A DNA stretch of 64,000 nucleotides from Granulicella rosea (GCF_900188085.1 NZ_FZOU01000003.1:372001-436000); one strand, 5' to 3'; numbered from the stretch's first letter, positions 42,490-52,191 are shown. Translations and numbers: made by a program. The notes: generated from the sequence alone by a model not told the origin.

Positions 42490-43773
42490 ATGGTCAACGT
42501 GATGGAAATCGATCCGAGCAAGAAAAGAAGTATCCACGCCCTTGAGGCGACGAACTTCTTTCTTGCCGACGTGCAAACCGGCCTTGGGCCGTTTCTCGCG
42601 GCCTACCTGGCGGGCGACGGTTGGGAGCCGGGGCGCGTGGGGTTGGCGTTGACGATCGGCGGCATCATCACCGTCGTTCTGCAGGCTCCGGCTGGCGCCA
42701 TCGTCGATCAAGTCAGGTCAAAGAGAACGATTCTCGTATTGGCCTCAGCCGTTCTCGATGTGGGAGCGGTCCTGCTCAGCATGACGTCCGCGCCCTGGAC
42801 CGTGTACACATCTCAAGCGCTCATAGGAGGTGCAGGTCCGTTCCTTGGACCGACGCTCGCCGCGGTCACCATGGGAATGGTTGGCGTGACCTTCTTCGAT
42901 CGCCAGTTTGGGAAAAACCAGTCCTTCAACTCGGCGGGCAACGTGGCGTGCGCGCTTCTGATTGCCGGCATCAGCCACTTCTTCGGCAACCGATCCATCT
43001 TCATCACGGCTGCGTTGCTGACCCTTCCCACGATGCTCGCGATTCGAGCGATGAAGAGCAAGGACATCGACTACGACCTCGCCCGTGGCGGAGCGATCCA
43101 GGTCGATGGGAAGGAAGTCGCTGCGCGAGTCTCCGTGATGAAGACCTTGCTTGGAGATCGGACTCTTCTGCTCTTTTTAGCCTGTGCTTTCCTCTTCCAC
43201 TTTGCGAATGCGGCGATGTTGCCGCAACTCGGCGAGATGCTGTCGCATGGTTCGCGGGCCTCCGCTGCTCCGTTTATGTCGGCCTGCATCGTCGTGACGC
43301 AGGTCGTTATCATGTGCTTCGCCCCGGCGATCGGGCGATTCGCCAACCTGCATGGCCGGAAGCCGTTGCTGATGATCGGCTTTGGCGTCCTTCCGATCCG
43401 CGCACTGCTTTATACCCTGACCCACAACACGGAGAGCCTGATCGCGATCCAACTCCTCGACGGCGTTGCGAACGCAATCTTTGGTGTCGTCTCGATCCTC
43501 GTGGTGGCGGACAGAACACGCGCCACGGGCCGCTTCAATCTCGTTCAAGGCGGCCTGGCAACGGCCGTCGGCCTCGGCGCAGCTCTCAGCACGACGTTCG
43601 GCGGCAAGCTGATTCAGCACTTCAGCTACCGCGTCTCTTTCCTGTCTCTGGCAGCGATCGCCGTACTGGCGTTCGCTTTGCTGTGGACGGCGATTCCAGA
43701 GACTTTGACGAACGAGAATGAACCGGACAAAGACACATCTTCCCCAGTCACTCCCCAGGAGATCTCAGCATGA
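42490..43773 (+). CDS. MFS transporter
   Basis: 427-residue major-facilitator protein with about 12 membrane helices. The motif-A-like loop AGAIVDQVRSKRTILV lies between helices 2 and 3 (about 59-74), and the matching second-half loop IGRFANLHGRKPLLMIGF lies near 275-292. Start choice is not firm: ATG 42490 is given, and ATG 42502 or TTG 42481 are possible. No clear ribosome-binding site is seen. It is first in a four-gene operon under sigma-54 control and overlaps the phosphoesterase gene by ATGA. The substrate is unknown. Confidence 0.85.
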   Translation: MVNVMEIDPSKKRSIHALEATNFFLADVQTGLGPFLAAYLAGDGWEPGRVGLALTIGGIITVVLQAPAGAIVDQVRSKRTILVLASAVLDVGAVLLSMTSAPWTVYTSQALIGGAGPFLGPTLAAVTMGMVGVTFFDRQFGKNQSFNSAGNVACALLIAGISHFFGNRSIFITAALLTLPTMLAIRAMKSKDIDYDLARGGAIQVDGKEVAARVSVMKTLLGDRTLLLFLACAFLFHFANAAMLPQLGEMLSHGSRASAAPFMSACIVVTQVVIMCFAPAIGRFANLHGRKPLLMIGFGVLPIRALLYTLTHNTESLIAIQLLDGVANAIFGVVSILVVADRTRATGRFNLVQGGLATAVGLGAALSTTFGGKLIQHFSYRVSFLSLAAIAVLAFALLWTAIPETLTNENEPDKDTSSPVTPQEISA

Positions 43774-44912
43774 ACGCACGCGCATCGAAACGTCCATTTC
43801 AACCAAACTCGCCCGACGCCGCCGGTGTCGTAAGCTGGGTTCACTTTGGCGATCTCCACATGACCAGGGCCGGTGAGCGGAACCATCTCGACCTGGCGGA
43901 GATCGTGACTGAGGTCAATCGAGCCTTCGCCGATTCGGTGAGCTTCGTCTTCCTGCCTGGAGATGTAGCCGATGACGGCAGCCGCGCGGCCTACGCGGTG
44001 GTGCGCGGCGAACTGGACCGCCTCCATATACCGTGGTGCGCCATCATCGGCGACCACGATGTTCATGAGAGGAGCTTCGCCAACTTCAAGGAGGCGATGT
44101 CGGAAGAAACTCACTATGCCTTCACGGTGGGAGACACCCGATTCCTGGCGATGAACGCCTTCGACGTACCTGACCCTCCTTCCTTCACGGTGTCGGAAGA
44201 GCAACTAACGTGGGCAGAGAATGAGTTGATACAAGCTACGAAGAACGGCCAGACCAAAGTGATCCTGTTGCACTGCTACCCCAGCGATCTGAAGGTCGGC
44301 GGAGAGGAGGTAAGCCGTCTCGTCCGCGATTACGATGTTCGCCTGGTCGATATGGGCCACACGCACTACAACGAGATCGCCAACGATGGCCGGACACTCT
44401 ACTCCGCCACCCGCTCGACGGGACAGATCGAAGAGGGACCAGTGGGCTATTCAGTTACCAGCATCGATGGCAACGGAGTGAGCTGGCGATTCGTGGAGTT
44501 GGGTGATTTGCCTGTTGCCATCATTACGTCGCCCAGTGATGAGCGGCTTCTGACCCAGTCCACCGAGAGACCGCAGGATGCCTTGAAGGTTCGCGCGAAG
44601 TTCTGGGGTGAGGTCGAAGCCTTAGAGGCGACAGCCCACCTGGACGGCCAGACGCACCCGATGAAGCGCGTCGGCGACAGCCACGTGTGGGAGGCGGACT
44701 TGCCGACTCCGAGTGACGGAACCCACCCTTTGCAGGTGTCCTTCAAGGATGCGCAGGGAAGAGGAGCGAGCGATGAGATTCGGCTCGCGATCGGTCAGCG
44801 CGCGGAACGCAGATCCGAGCAGCGCGATCAGGACAATACACTGGAGGCATGGCCGGAGCATGGTCTGCTCGGAACACAGCTCGGACCCAACAAGAACGGG
44901 AAGAAGTGGTAG
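43770..44912 (+). CDS. Cytoplasmic calcineurin-like phosphoesterase (class III PDE-like)
   Basis: 380-residue phosphoesterase. Metal-binding motifs in order: HFGDLHMTR (about 25-33), FLPGDVADDGSR (about 61-72), IGDHDVHERS (about 91-100), LLHCYPSD and MGHTHYNE (about 194-201). This is the order in cAMP-phosphodiesterase (CpdA-like) enzymes. The C-terminal part (about 265-345) looks like an Ig-like beta-domain (VWEADLPTPSDGTHPLQVSF). There is no signal peptide, so it acts inside the cell, unlike the secreted members with similar tails. It overlaps the MFS gene (ATGA) and directly precedes the permease. The nucleotide or phosphodiester substrate is unknown. Confidence 0.85.
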   Translation: MNARASKRPFQPNSPDAAGVVSWVHFGDLHMTRAGERNHLDLAEIVTEVNRAFADSVSFVFLPGDVADDGSRAAYAVVRGELDRLHIPWCAIIGDHDVHERSFANFKEAMSEETHYAFTVGDTRFLAMNAFDVPDPPSFTVSEEQLTWAENELIQATKNGQTKVILLHCYPSDLKVGGEEVSRLVRDYDVRLVDMGHTHYNEIANDGRTLYSATRSTGQIEEGPVGYSVTSIDGNGVSWRFVELGDLPVAIITSPSDERLLTQSTERPQDALKVRAKFWGEVEALEATAHLDGQTHPMKRVGDSHVWEADLPTPSDGTHPLQVSFKDAQGRGASDEIRLAIGQRAERRSEQRDQDNTLEAWPEHGLLGTQLGPNKNGKKW

Positions 44913-44920
44913 TGATTTCC

Positions 44921-46216
44921 ATGGACATGGCACACGTTGTTCTACCTCTGATCGTCGCCGTCAGCATTGCACTGATGCTGACGCGCCCGCGTGGAATCCC
45001 GGAGGTCTGGTGGATCTCCGGCGGCGCCTTGATCCTGATCGTTCTTCGTCTCGTGCCGCTGAAGCTGGCCGGACAGGCAATCGCCAAGGGCAGCGACGTC
45101 TACTTGTTCCTCATCGGCATGATGCTCTTGAGCGAACTGGCGCGGGAGCAAGGTGTCTTCGACTGGGTAGCCTCTGTAGCAGTGCGCGGAGCCAAAGGCA
45201 GTTGCTCGCGTCTCTTCCTGTTGGTCTATGGAGTCGGAACGCTGGTGACGATCTTCATGTCGAACGACGCCACCGCTGTCGTCTTGACGCCGGCCATTCT
45301 GACGGCGGTGCGCAAGGCGAAGGTCTCACCGCTTCCGTACCTGTTCGTCTGCGCCTTGATCGCGAACGCCGCGAGCTTCGTCCTCCCGATCTCGAATCCA
45401 GCCAACCTGGTTGTCTTCCACACCGGGATGCCTCCGTTGGGAACATGGCTGGCAGACTTCGGTATTCCGTCACTGTTCTCGATCCTCGTGACATTCTTCG
45501 TCATGCGTTTCATGTTTCGAGAAGACCTCTGCAAGAGCATCGAATGCGACGTGGAAGACGCGAGGCTGAGCGGCAACGGCAAGCTGGTTCTTGCAGGGCT
45601 CGCGCTGATGATTGCCGTGCTTCTGACGGCCTCCGCGTTAAAGAAGGATCTGGGTCTGCCGACCTGCCTCGCGGCTCTGCTCATCACCGCCGTCGTCTCG
45701 ATCAAGGCAGGAAGCAATCCCACCAGGCTGGCCCGCGAGATTAGCTGGTCAACGCTTCTGCTCGTCGCTGGCCTTTTTGTCATGGTCGATGCGGTCGAGA
45801 GTCAGGGGGCGTTGAACCTGACCCAGCAGTGGCTCGCCTGGGCATCGCATTTGGGCCAGAATCTTGGCGCGCTCGTCGTAGGCTTCGTTGTAGGCATTGC
45901 AAACAACATGGTGAACAATCTCCCCCTAGGCCTTATCGCGGGCGGCACAATTCAAGCGGCTCACGCGAAGGGACTGATCGCCAACGCTGTTCTGATCGGC
46001 GTGGACCTTGGCCCCAATCTTTCGGTCACTGGATCTCTCGCTACAATTCTGTGGCTTCTCGCGCTTCGCAAGGAATCTGGCGAAGACACAGGCGGAGAGA
46101 AGATCGATGTGAGCTTTTGGAAGTTTTTGAAGGTCGGCGCCGTCGCCATGCCTGTGGCGCTCTTTGCCGCGCTTGGCGGAGCGATCCTGATGAACGTGCT
46201 CGTCGGAAGACACTAA
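44921..46216 (+). CDS. ArsB/NhaD-type (ion transporter superfamily) permease
   Basis: 431-residue membrane protein with about 11-12 helices. Ion-transporter signatures include TIFMSNDATAVVLTPAILTA, ANAASFVLPISNPANLVVFH and, in the second half, GIANNMVNNLPLGLIAGGT with GPNLSVTGSLATILW. These match the inverted repeats of ArsB arsenite/antimonite carriers and related Na+ or anion carriers. No other ars gene is present, so arsenic transport is only one option. ATG 44921 is preferred; a GTG at 44912 overlapping the previous stop is possible. It is third gene of the sigma-54 operon. Confidence 0.82.
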   Translation: MDMAHVVLPLIVAVSIALMLTRPRGIPEVWWISGGALILIVLRLVPLKLAGQAIAKGSDVYLFLIGMMLLSELAREQGVFDWVASVAVRGAKGSCSRLFLLVYGVGTLVTIFMSNDATAVVLTPAILTAVRKAKVSPLPYLFVCALIANAASFVLPISNPANLVVFHTGMPPLGTWLADFGIPSLFSILVTFFVMRFMFREDLCKSIECDVEDARLSGNGKLVLAGLALMIAVLLTASALKKDLGLPTCLAALLITAVVSIKAGSNPTRLAREISWSTLLLVAGLFVMVDAVESQGALNLTQQWLAWASHLGQNLGALVVGFVVGIANNMVNNLPLGLIAGGTIQAAHAKGLIANAVLIGVDLGPNLSVTGSLATILWLLALRKESGEDTGGEKIDVSFWKFLKVGAVAMPVALFAALGGAILMNVLVGRH

Positions 46217-46233
46217 ACCCAGAGGAGAGTCTT

Positions 46234-46686
46234 ATGAATGCGAACGCCGGATGGATCATCCCATTCATCATCATCGGAGGTGCGCTCCAGAGTTGCGGGG
46301 CGGCCATGAACGGCCAACTCAACAAGCATGTCGTGAACCCGTGGCTTGCGTCCGCCATCTCCTTTGCCCTGATTACCTTCTTCTTCGCGGGCGCTTCGTT
46401 GATCCACCCTCACCCGCTGCCGACTCAAAAGGACTTGGCGGAGATGCCGTGGTGGGCTGTTGTCGGTGGTCTTGTAGGGGCAGTACAGGTCTATGCCGGC
46501 CTGACGCTGGTCAACAAAGTGGGGGCCGGGCCGTTCGTAGGGTTTACCGTGACGGCCGCGCTGATCGGCTCACTTTTGATCGATCACTTCGGCTGGTTCA
46601 GAATGCAACCCCACCCACTGAACGCCGGCCGCATCGCAGGCGGTCTCCTCCTGGTTGGAGGCATCAGCCTGATTGCAAAATTCTGA
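46234..46686 (+). CDS. DUF606 (YdcZ-like) DMT-superfamily membrane protein
   Basis: 150-residue membrane protein with five hydrophobic helices (WIIPFIIIGGALQSCGAAMN, LASAISFALITFFFAGASLI, WWAVVGGLVGAVQVYAGLTL, GFTVTAALIGSLLID, IAGGLLLVGGISLIAKF), matching the DUF606 family of half-sized drug/metabolite transporters that dimerise. GAGGAG lies 6 nt before the ATG. It is the last gene of the sigma-54 operon, 17 bp behind the permease. The substrate is unknown. Confidence 0.85.
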   Translation: MNANAGWIIPFIIIGGALQSCGAAMNGQLNKHVVNPWLASAISFALITFFFAGASLIHPHPLPTQKDLAEMPWWAVVGGLVGAVQVYAGLTLVNKVGAGPFVGFTVTAALIGSLLIDHFGWFRMQPHPLNAGRIAGGLLLVGGISLIAKF

Positions 46687-46758
46687 AGTGCCGAGGAGCG
46701 GTGAATAAACAAGTCCATGCTTTGAGACGGCGCGACTTCAGTCCCACCGTAGGCTGCC

Positions 46759-48285
46759 TTACTTCAACTCCGCGGTGCGAAGAAAATCGTAGCTGCCCGA
46801 CCCGCTCGCGACGATCTTCGTAACCCGCTGCGTATGAACGATCTCGTTGTTCGGAAACCAGAGCGGAATCCCCGGTACATCCTCCGCCAGAATCTTCTGC
46901 GCGTCGACGAAATACCCCTTGCGCGTGGACTCCTCGGAGCTGTTGGCCGCGGCCGTCAGGTCGGCGTCGAGTTTCGGATTGCTGTAGCGTCCACGGTTGC
47001 CGCCCTTCGGCGGAAAACGGTCCGAGCCGTACGCATAGCGAAAGATATCCGGATCCTCATTCGAGCCGATCCACTTCAGCGAATAGATCTGGAAGACGCC
47101 GCGCGTCACATCCGAATAAAAAGTGCCGAACTCCGCCGAGCGCAGCGTCAACCGGATGCCAGCCGCGCGAAGCTGCTGCTGCAGCACGATGGCGAGCAGT
47201 CGCGTCGTCTCGTCGGTCGAGATCTTGATCTCAAGCCCCAGCCGGACGCCGTCCTTGCCGACAGGGAATCCGGCCTCATCGAGCAGCCGGGCGGCGCGCG
47301 CCAGATCCTGTGGATAGCGCGCGAGCGTCTCCGGCCTTGCCTCCGCCCAGTGGCCAGGCGGCAGCAGGGTCGTCGCCAGACGCGCCTGATCGCGCCACAC
47401 GGCCCGGACGATCGCCGTCCGGTCCATGGCGCAGGCGATGGCCTGCCGTACGCGCCGATCGCGCAGCGGCCCCTGGGTCACGTTGAAGTTCAGGTAGTAG
47501 ACGGTCGATCCCGGCCCAGCCTCGACCGCCAGCCCCGGTGCATGCTCCAGCGTATGCACCATATCGAGCGTCAGCACGTTGCTCGCAATGTCCGCGGAAC
47601 CCTTTTTCAGCTCCAGCGCCGCCGTCACCGCATCCGGTACGACCGAGAACAGTACGCGTTCAAGCTTCGGGGTGCCGGCCCAGTACCGGTCGTTGCGGTC
47701 GAGGACGACCTCCTTATCCTGCTCCGCGCTCTCGAACCGGAATGGCCCCGAGCCGATCGGATGCTGGCCCAAGTCCCTACCCGAGCCGCGCGGTACGACG
47801 CCGAAGAGACCGTCCGACAGGTTGAAAAGAAGGCTCGCGTCCGGCCGCTTCATATGGATGACAACGGTGAGGGGATCGCGCGCCTCGACGCTCGCGACCG
47901 CCGAAAAGGCGCCGCCCTTCGAGGTGATCAGGCTGCCGTCGATCAGGCTTTCGATCGTCCACACCACATCGGCGGCGGCGAGCGGCTGGCCGTTGTGGAA
48001 GTACACGTCGCTGCGCAGGTGGAAGATCCAGGTCAGTGGGTCGGGCTGCTCCCAGCGCGTGGCGAGCCAGGGCTGCATCTCGAAGTGCTCGTCTTTGCGG
48101 ACCAGCGGATCGAAGACGAGCGAGCCGATACGTTCGGATTGGGCATCGGTGCCGAGACGCAGGTCCAGATTGTTCGGGCTGGATTCAACGATCATGACGA
48201 CCGTCCGGCCGTTCTCGGGCGCGGAGCGACAGCTTGCCAGCGGCAGGCAGCCGAGCAGCCCCGTCGCCGCCAGCAGCCTACGCAT
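46759..48285 (-). CDS. Peptide-binding lipoprotein (SBP_bac_5 family)
   Basis: 508-residue solute-binding protein of the oligopeptide / dipeptide / nickel family (OppA-like). The lipobox LPLASC lies near residues 15-20. Typical segments are IGSLVFDPLVRKDEHFEMQP, LATRWEQPDPLTWIFHLR, YFHNGQPLAAADVVWTIE, GSGPFRFES and RVRQAIACAMDRTAIVRAVW. No permease or ATPase gene is adjacent. Its start overlaps the anmK stop by 8 bp, so it is coupled to anmK and mutS. Linked to a cell-wall-sugar kinase, it might bind murein peptides as MppA does, which is inference. Confidence 0.88.
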   Translation of the reverse strand: MRRLLAATGLLGCLPLASCRSAPENGRTVVMIVESSPNNLDLRLGTDAQSERIGSLVFDPLVRKDEHFEMQPWLATRWEQPDPLTWIFHLRSDVYFHNGQPLAAADVVWTIESLIDGSLITSKGGAFSAVASVEARDPLTVVIHMKRPDASLLFNLSDGLFGVVPRGSGRDLGQHPIGSGPFRFESAEQDKEVVLDRNDRYWAGTPKLERVLFSVVPDAVTAALELKKGSADIASNVLTLDMVHTLEHAPGLAVEAGPGSTVYYLNFNVTQGPLRDRRVRQAIACAMDRTAIVRAVWRDQARLATTLLPPGHWAEARPETLARYPQDLARAARLLDEAGFPVGKDGVRLGLEIKISTDETTRLLAIVLQQQLRAAGIRLTLRSAEFGTFYSDVTRGVFQIYSLKWIGSNEDPDIFRYAYGSDRFPPKGGNRGRYSNPKLDADLTAAANSSEESTRKGYFVDAQKILAEDVPGIPLWFPNNEIVHTQRVTKIVASGSGSYDFLRTAELK

Positions 48286-49444
48286 GGGTGATCTTCCCCA
48301 GAATGACAGGGCGTCCGGCGCCCGTGGCGGAAGGGATATTTCCCGGTAGACGATGCCAGCTCAGCCACGCAAGCAAAGCGAAGGCGACTGCCTCTTTCGC
48401 TTCAGATGGAAGTCCTATCTCATCTGATAGCAACATTTTAACACCTTGTTTTTCAAGCAATAAGCGAAGTTGCTTGAGGAGGAACGAGTTCTGCGTTCCG
48501 CCACCGGTCGCGATCATCTCGATCGGCCCGTCGCCAAGGTGTGGCCGGCAGAAGCGCGCGCAGGCGTCCGCGATCGAGGTTGCCGTGAGCGTGGTAGCCG
48601 CGGCGACGATGTCGGCTTTTTTTGCGCCGCGAGCCTGAAGCCGCACTATGAAGTCGTCGACAAAGGCGGCGCCGAACTCCTCGCGCCCGCAGGACTTCGG
48701 CGGAGCTGCGGCGAAGAATGGGTGGTCGAGCGCGATGCTCAGAGGCTCGCCGCGTGCCGCCGTCTGGCCGCCGCAGTCGTACGCGCGGCCGTAGAGGCGA
48801 TGCATGACGGCGTCGATCACCATGTTTGCCGGGCCGGTGTCGAAAGCCAGTATGCGGTCGATGCCGGCTCCTGCCGGAATGGCGGTCACGTTAGCGATCC
48901 CACCCAGATTCAGCAGGATACGGTGGCTCTTCCTGGACCGAAAGAGCGTATAGTCGAGCATCGGGACCAGCGGCGCGCCCTGTCCGCCGGCCGCGAGATC
49001 GGCGGGCCGCAGGTCGCTGACGACCGGGATGCGCAGCCGCTCGGCGATCACCGACGCCTCGCCGATCTGCCACGTAGTGCGGACCGGCGCGCCGCAGAAC
49101 TCCTGTGCGGTCGCTTGATGGTAGATTGTCTGGCCGTGGCAGCCGATAAGATCGGGCTGAATGCCGCTGGCGGCGACCGTGTCGGCGACGCAATCCGCAT
49201 ACACCTCGCCGAGCCGCCAGTTCAGGCGTGCAAGGTCGGCTGCGGAGATGCTCTTGGCGTCCATCGCACGCAGCACCGCCTCTCGTATGGCTGCGTCATA
49301 CGGGAACTGCCGATGCGTCAGCAGGGCGAGCTTCGGCGTGCCGCCGACCTTCTTCGGGGGGGATATCCGCACCAGCGCCACGTCGACCCCATCGGCCGAG
49401 GTGCCGCTCATCACGCCTGCGACGACGAGGGATTTAAGCTTCAT
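48278..49444 (-). CDS. anmK: Anhydro-N-acetylmuramic acid kinase
   Basis: 388-residue cytoplasmic kinase that opens the anhydro ring and phosphorylates anhydro-N-acetylmuramic acid to MurNAc-6-phosphate in peptidoglycan recycling. Motifs: GVMSGTSADGVDVALVRI (about 10-27), GCHGQTIYH (about 98-106), NLGGIANVT (about 180-188), FDTGPANMVIDAV (about 202-214) and ATGGGTQNSFLL (about 312-323). Length is normal. It overlaps mutS by 4 bp and the peptide-binding lipoprotein by 8 bp, so the three are translated from one message. Confidence 0.92.
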   Translation of the reverse strand: MKLKSLVVAGVMSGTSADGVDVALVRISPPKKVGGTPKLALLTHRQFPYDAAIREAVLRAMDAKSISAADLARLNWRLGEVYADCVADTVAASGIQPDLIGCHGQTIYHQATAQEFCGAPVRTTWQIGEASVIAERLRIPVVSDLRPADLAAGGQGAPLVPMLDYTLFRSRKSHRILLNLGGIANVTAIPAGAGIDRILAFDTGPANMVIDAVMHRLYGRAYDCGGQTAARGEPLSIALDHPFFAAAPPKSCGREEFGAAFVDDFIVRLQARGAKKADIVAAATTLTATSIADACARFCRPHLGDGPIEMIATGGGTQNSFLLKQLRLLLEKQGVKMLLSDEIGLPSEAKEAVAFALLAWLSWHRLPGNIPSATGAGRPVILGKITHA

Positions 49445-52119
49445 GCCGCGCCCGCCTTCAACTCGCGCTTCAGTTCGGCCAGCAGATTCAACGCCTCAAG
49501 CGGTGTGAGGGAGTCGATCTGGGCCTCGTCGATGCGGTCGACAATGCGCTGCGAAAGCGGCGTGAACATCGTCAACTGCAGCGCGCCGCTGGCTTCGGCC
49601 TCACTTCGTCTTCCACGCTTATCCTGCTCAATCTGCTGCACTTCTGCCTTCTCGTGGATGCGCAGCACCTCGCGCGCTCGACCGATCACAGCCTGCGGAA
49701 GACCCGCCAGCCGTGCGACTTCGATGCCGTAGCTCTTGTTTGCCGCGCCCGTCTCGACGGTGTGGAGGAAGACGATGCCGCCATTGGTCTCCTTCACCGT
49801 GACGCGGACGTTTTTCAGTCGCGCCAGCCGGTCGGCCAAGAGAGTGAGCTCATGGTAATGGGTGGCGAAGAGTGTTCGGGCGCCGATGCGTTCATGCAGA
49901 TGTTCGACGGTAGCCCATGCGAGCGAAAGTCCATCGTATGTTGCAGTTCCACGCCCCATCTCATCCAACAGTACAAGGCTTTTTGCAGTGGCTGTGTTCA
50001 GGATGGCGGCGGTCTCGGTCATCTCCACCATAAACGTCGAGCGGCCGCGCGCCACGTTGTCGCTGGCGCCGATGCGGGTGAAGATGCGGTCGACCAGGCC
50101 GAGGCGCATCCGCTCCGCCGGGACGAATGAGCCGCACTGCGCCATGACGACCAGCAGCGCGGCCATGCGGAGATAGGTGCTCTTGCCGCCCATATTCGGG
50201 CCGGTCATCAGCAGAACCGCCGGGCCGGGGTCGGCGGCGTCCAGATACAGCGAGTTGGGGACGAAGCGGCCCGCGCCGGACTCCTCCATGCGCCGCTCGA
50301 CCACCGGGTGGCGCGCGTGGATGAACTCGAGGACGGAGGTGGTATCGATCTGCGGGCGTACCCAGCCGCGCAGTGCGGCCAGTTGGGCGAAGCTGGCGAG
50401 CAGGTCGATCTCGGCGACTCGGCGTGCGGTCTCGCGCATCCGCCCCGCGGAATCAAGCAGTTGGCGGCGCAGCTCGGAGAAAAGGCGGCGCTCGATCTCG
50501 CCCGACCGTTCCTGCGCGGTCAGTATCTTCTGCTCGTAGTCCTTCAATTCGGGGGTGGTGAAGCGTTCGGCGTTCACCAGCGTCTGCTTGCGTTCGTAAT
50601 CGCCCGGGACAGACCTGGCGTTCGCCTTCGTGATCTCGAGGTAGTAACCGAAGACGGAGTTGAACCGGACTTTGAGCGATCCGATGCCGGTGCGGGCGCG
50701 TTCGCGTTCCTCGATGGCGACCAGCGCCTGCCGGCCGGACTTTGACAGCTCGCGAAGTTCGTCCAGTTCGGCGTTCACCCCTGAACGGATGACGCCGCCG
50801 TCGGCGAAGGAGATGGGCGGTTCGTCGACGATGGCGGCCACGATCATCGTGTGCAGATCTTCGAGTGGGTCGAGCGCGGCGTAAAGTTCCTGCCAGCGAG
50901 CGGCGGTCATGTCGCCGACGGCTCGGCGGAGGGCTGGCAGACAGCCGAGGGTGCCGGCCAGCGCCATCACCTCGCGCGGTCCGGCGGAGTCCATCGCCAC
51001 GCGGCCAAGCAGCCGTTCGAGGTCAAGTACCCCGTCCATGGAGCGGCGGATCGCCTCGCGGCGGCGCAGATCGCCAGCCGCTTCGGCGACGGATTCGAGG
51101 CGCGCCTCGATTTCCACAACTTCCACAGCAGGACGGAGAAGCGTGGCCCGGAGCAGTCGTTTGCCCATCGGCGTGCAGCAGCAATCCATCGTGTAAAACA
51201 ACGTGGTTTGGCTGGATTCTCCTGAAAACAAAGGTTCTACGAGTTCCAGATTGCGCACGCTGACGGCGTCGAGTTCGAGGTTTCCGGACCGCTCGTAGTA
51301 GCGGACACCTTCGATATGTTCCAGAGCGCCCTGTTTGGTTGCCTTCAGATAGTGAACGAGTCCGCCTGCGGCGATGGCTGCGGCCTCGTGTCCGCCGAGG
51401 CCGAGGCCGTCGAGCGAGTGGACGCGGAAGTGGCTGCGCAGAAGCGGCAGGGCGTGCTCGGCGGTGAGAACCCAGTCGTCGACCGGGGTCTTGGTGCGAA
51501 TCGCGTCGAGTCCGCCGGTCTCCTCTGCTGCGCCATCGAGCCGGGCCTGCGCGCCGAGCAGCCCGGCGTTCGCGTAGATCATCTCGACCGGGCGGATGCG
51601 TCCGATCTCGTCGACAGCCTGCGCCCAGGCGGCTGGGCCGGAGAACTCGGTGGCGCGGAACTCGCCTGTGGATAAATCGATGACGGAGAGCCCGACGAGA
51701 CCGCCTTTGAGCGCGACCAGCGAGGCGAGCCAGCAGGATTCGCCGGCGGCGAGGCCGGGGTCGACGGCGGTGCCGGGCGTCAAAACGCGGGTGACCTCGC
51801 GCCGGACGATGGTCTTGGTCGTCTTGGGATCTTCCATCTGCTCGCAGAGCGCGATGCGGTAGCCCTTGCGCAGCAGACGGTGGATGTAGTTTTCGGCGGC
51901 GTGGTAGGGAACGCCGCACATGGGCTGCTTCTTTTCGCGGTCGCGGGCGGTCAGCGTCAGTTGCAGCTCGCGGCTTGCGACGATGGCGTCCTCGTAAAAG
52001 AGCTCGTAGAAGTCGCCGATGCGGCAGAACATGAGGCAGTCGGGGTGCTGCTGCTTGGCGGCGAAGTACTGCCGCATCACCGGGGTCAACTGCGCTTCGC
52101 TGGGGAGTTCGTTTGCCAT
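49441..52119 (-). CDS. mutS: DNA mismatch repair protein MutS
   Basis: 892-residue mismatch-recognition ATPase. The mismatch-contact segment is RIGDFYELFYEDA (Phe-x-Glu, about 31-43). Core and lever domains span about 130-600. Walker A GPNMGGKSTYLRM lies near 640, Walker B LLDEMGRGTATYDG near 720, and the H motif FATHYHELT near 760. A C-terminal dimerisation helix tail follows. ATG 52119 is chosen as it gives the standard opening TPVMRQYFAAKQQHPDC; the open frame starts 15 codons earlier. It is first gene of a leftward operon with anmK and a peptide-binding lipoprotein. Confidence 0.96.
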   Translation of the reverse strand: MANELPSEAQLTPVMRQYFAAKQQHPDCLMFCRIGDFYELFYEDAIVASRELQLTLTARDREKKQPMCGVPYHAAENYIHRLLRKGYRIALCEQMEDPKTTKTIVRREVTRVLTPGTAVDPGLAAGESCWLASLVALKGGLVGLSVIDLSTGEFRATEFSGPAAWAQAVDEIGRIRPVEMIYANAGLLGAQARLDGAAEETGGLDAIRTKTPVDDWVLTAEHALPLLRSHFRVHSLDGLGLGGHEAAAIAAGGLVHYLKATKQGALEHIEGVRYYERSGNLELDAVSVRNLELVEPLFSGESSQTTLFYTMDCCCTPMGKRLLRATLLRPAVEVVEIEARLESVAEAAGDLRRREAIRRSMDGVLDLERLLGRVAMDSAGPREVMALAGTLGCLPALRRAVGDMTAARWQELYAALDPLEDLHTMIVAAIVDEPPISFADGGVIRSGVNAELDELRELSKSGRQALVAIEERERARTGIGSLKVRFNSVFGYYLEITKANARSVPGDYERKQTLVNAERFTTPELKDYEQKILTAQERSGEIERRLFSELRRQLLDSAGRMRETARRVAEIDLLASFAQLAALRGWVRPQIDTTSVLEFIHARHPVVERRMEESGAGRFVPNSLYLDAADPGPAVLLMTGPNMGGKSTYLRMAALLVVMAQCGSFVPAERMRLGLVDRIFTRIGASDNVARGRSTFMVEMTETAAILNTATAKSLVLLDEMGRGTATYDGLSLAWATVEHLHERIGARTLFATHYHELTLLADRLARLKNVRVTVKETNGGIVFLHTVETGAANKSYGIEVARLAGLPQAVIGRAREVLRIHEKAEVQQIEQDKRGRRSEAEASGALQLTMFTPLSQRIVDRIDEAQIDSLTPLEALNLLAELKRELKAGAA

Positions 52120-52191
52120 CGCTCGAATCGTCAGAATACCGTAACGTGGGCCGGTGCAATACACTCATGGTCGAAGGATTGAGGTGAAGCG

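Noticed and set aside
46834..48291. 485-codon frame antisense to the peptide-binding lipoprotein
   Set aside because: Arg/Gln/His-rich shadow; the sense frame matches the SBP_bac_5 family throughout.
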